DNA of 64,000 nt, from contig JACKAK010000008.1 of assembly GCA_020635115.1 (NCBI GenBank), forward strand, positions 1 to 64,000, given 5' to 3'. The DNA is from Halobacteriovoraceae bacterium (lineage in GTDB: Bacteria > Bdellovibrionota > Bacteriovoracia > Bacteriovoracales > Bacteriovoracaceae). Position 1 is the stretch's first letter, and each line of letters opens with the position of its first letter. Under the pieces are notes generated by a model. The model worked only from the letters and a program-made list of their open reading frames with translations, did no database searches and was not told where the DNA came from. The position numbers and the translations under genes were made by a program. Positions 62,631 through 64,000 of the stretch are shown piece by piece.

Positions 62631-64000
62631 ATGACAAATTCAATTGATATCGTATCGAAACTGTGGAAGCTCTGTGATGTTCTTAGGGATGATGGTGTTA
62701 GTTACCAAAACTACGTGACAGAATTAACTTACATTCTTTTCCTTAAGATGTTAGCAGAAAAAGGCCAAGATAAGAGACTCCCTGAAAGATTTAGATGGGA
62801 GCATATTTCAAAGCTTGATGGAACTGTTCTTTACGATGAATATCGTCAGATGCTTCTCTCTCTTGGTAGTGGAAAAGATGAAAAAGGCAATACTATTAAA
62901 ATTGATGAAAAGATCATGATGATTTACTCTAATGCTCAAACATCAATTAAGAAGCCAAAGCACTTACACACTATTTTTGAAACATTTAATAATCTTGATT
63001 GGTATTCAGTAGATAAAGATCATTTTGGGGATCTTTATGAAGGCCTTCTAGAGAAAAACGCCAATGAGACCAAAAGTGGTGCTGGCCAATACTTTACTCC
63101 AAGACCGTTAATTGACAGCATGGTTAAGCTCATGAAGCCTAAATTAGGAGAACTAATTCAGGATCCTGCGGCAGGAACTGCGGGTTTTTTAATAGCAGCA
63201 GATACCTATATTAAAAGTCACAATGACATCTTTTCCTTAAAAGAAGCTCAGTATAATTTTCAAGTCAAAGACGCATTTTATGGTATGGAAGTAGTTCATG
63301 ATACTCATCGTCTGGCAATGATGAACATGCTCCTACATAACATAGAAGGTGACCTTAAATACGAAAGTACTTTATCATCTGCTGGAGCTGAATTAAAAAA
63401 AGCCGATCTTATTCTAACGAACCCTCCTTTTGGGGCATCAAAAGGAGGTGGAAGTATTACTAGAGATGACTTAACGATTAAAACCAATAACAAACAACTT
63501 TGTTTTTTACAGCACATTTATAGAAATCTAAAACCTGGTGGAAGAGCTGCTGTAGTTTTACCAGATATTATCGACAAGCATGGTGCTCAAGTATTTGAGG
63601 ACTTAATGAATAAGTGCAATCTACATACTGTATTGAGATTACCAACAGGGATTTTTTATTCACAAGGAGTAAAAACAAATGTTCTCTTTTTTACTAAAGG
63701 AGTAACAGAGGTAAACAATACATCACATACATGGATTTATGACTTAAGGTCAAACATGAAGTCATTTGGAAAAACAAACCCTATAAAAGCTGAAGACTTC
63801 TATGAGTTTGAAAAATGTTTTGGCGACGATCCTTGTGGAAACAGCCCAAGAGTAGATTTAGGAGAAAGTGGAAGATTTAAATGCTTTAGCATTGAAGAAG
63901 TGCGTGCAAATAAATTTAACTTAGACATTAATTGGCTAAATTCATCAAATGGAAATCAGTTAAATGAAGAAGATCTTCCTACTTTACTAGAACAAAATAC
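62631..64000 (+). CDS. hsdM: Type I restriction-modification N6-adenine methylase, cut by the window edge
   Basis: ATG 62631 with AAGGAAA upstream; open to the right edge (456 codons so far). N-terminal HsdM domain (L-W-K-L-C-D-V-L-R-D-D-G-V-S-Y-Q-N-Y), then the methylase domain with A-G-Q-Y-F-T-P-R-P, SAM motif D-P-A-A-G-T-A-G-F and catalytic N-P-P-F-G. It methylates adenine with the HsdS specificity subunit, expected just beyond the window. Confidence 0.95.
   Translation, partial: MTNSIDIVSKLWKLCDVLRDDGVSYQNYVTELTYILFLKMLAEKGQDKRLPERFRWEHISKLDGTVLYDEYRQMLLSLGSGKDEKGNTIKIDEKIMMIYSNAQTSIKKPKHLHTIFETFNNLDWYSVDKDHFGDLYEGLLEKNANETKSGAGQYFTPRPLIDSMVKLMKPKLGELIQDPAAGTAGFLIAADTYIKSHNDIFSLKEAQYNFQVKDAFYGMEVVHDTHRLAMMNMLLHNIEGDLKYESTLSSAGAELKKADLILTNPPFGASKGGGSITRDDLTIKTNNKQLCFLQHIYRNLKPGGRAAVVLPDIIDKHGAQVFEDLMNKCNLHTVLRLPTGIFYSQGVKTNVLFFTKGVTEVNNTSHTWIYDLRSNMKSFGKTNPIKAEDFYEFEKCFGDDPCGNSPRVDLGESGRFKCFSIEEVRANKFNLDINWLNSSNGNQLNEEDLPTLLEQN

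Overview
The window is AT-rich DNA (roughly one third G+C by eye) from a Gram-negative bacterium with a periplasm. It encodes many lipoproteins with Cys lipoboxes, Sec signal peptides, periplasmic binding proteins and a large hybrid-kinase repertoire. The mix of surface lipoproteins ending in formylglycine-generating-enzyme/C-type-lectin folds, LysM proteins and two-component proteins suggests a predatory Bdellovibrionota (Bacteriovorax/Halobacteriovorax type); this is inference, not proof. The region is accessory: plasmid- or element-like repeats, four IS elements or remnants, broken genes, an inverted duplication, and an integrated island next to a tRNA-Leu fragment.

Layout. 0-13.7 kb: hypothetical genes (one sigma-factor-like), a matrixin-type metalloprotease lipoprotein, a large repeat lipoprotein, two repeat arrays (5 x 21 bp at 7.1 kb; 4 x 47 bp at 8.5-8.9 kb) around a membrane coiled-coil protein, a shikimate-kinase homologue, a membrane-anchored receiver and a PAS histidine kinase. 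13.8-25.8 kb: a receiver/PilZ-like regulator and 'cassette A'. 25.8-37.9 kb: IS66 remnant, IS481, a truncated TrbL/VirB6-like gene fused at a rearrangement junction to a truncated DUF2779 gene, a nucleotide/exonuclease operon and two FGE-fold lipoproteins. 37.9-49.7 kb: 'cassette B', an inverted relative of cassette A. 49.8-51.3 kb: IS3 element and gene fragments. 51.5-64 kb: an island with a tRNA-Leu 3' relic, a serine recombinase, a tyrosine integrase with an excisionase, a GHKL-ATPase/WD-repeat-like operon, a small DNA-binding protein with an operator, and a type I restriction system (hsdR, hsdM running off the right edge).

The main discovery candidate is in cassettes A and B. Each holds an overlapping operon with a tiny Cys-containing precursor peptide that no ordinary gene call would report (54 aa at 19676-19840; 22 aa at 44712-44780), a small stand-alone YcaO-like enzyme, a family 5 peptide-binding protein without any ABC permease, and a membrane hybrid histidine kinase with two receivers. 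B also has an MFS exporter; A's peptide instead carries a signal-peptide-like start. The kinase output halves and the flanking genes are nearly identical in A and B, while peptide, YcaO, binding protein and kinase sensor half are different and even in a different order. This is the pattern of a secreted, modified peptide signal with swappable specificity ('pherotype') feeding a constant output. The linked, conserved part carries an 897-aa secreted protein, a small secreted protein with constant tail and variable body, and a LysM/glycine-zipper toxin-like protein with a 4-TM immunity-like partner whose variable residues change together. I infer a peptide-sensing self/non-self or competition locus.
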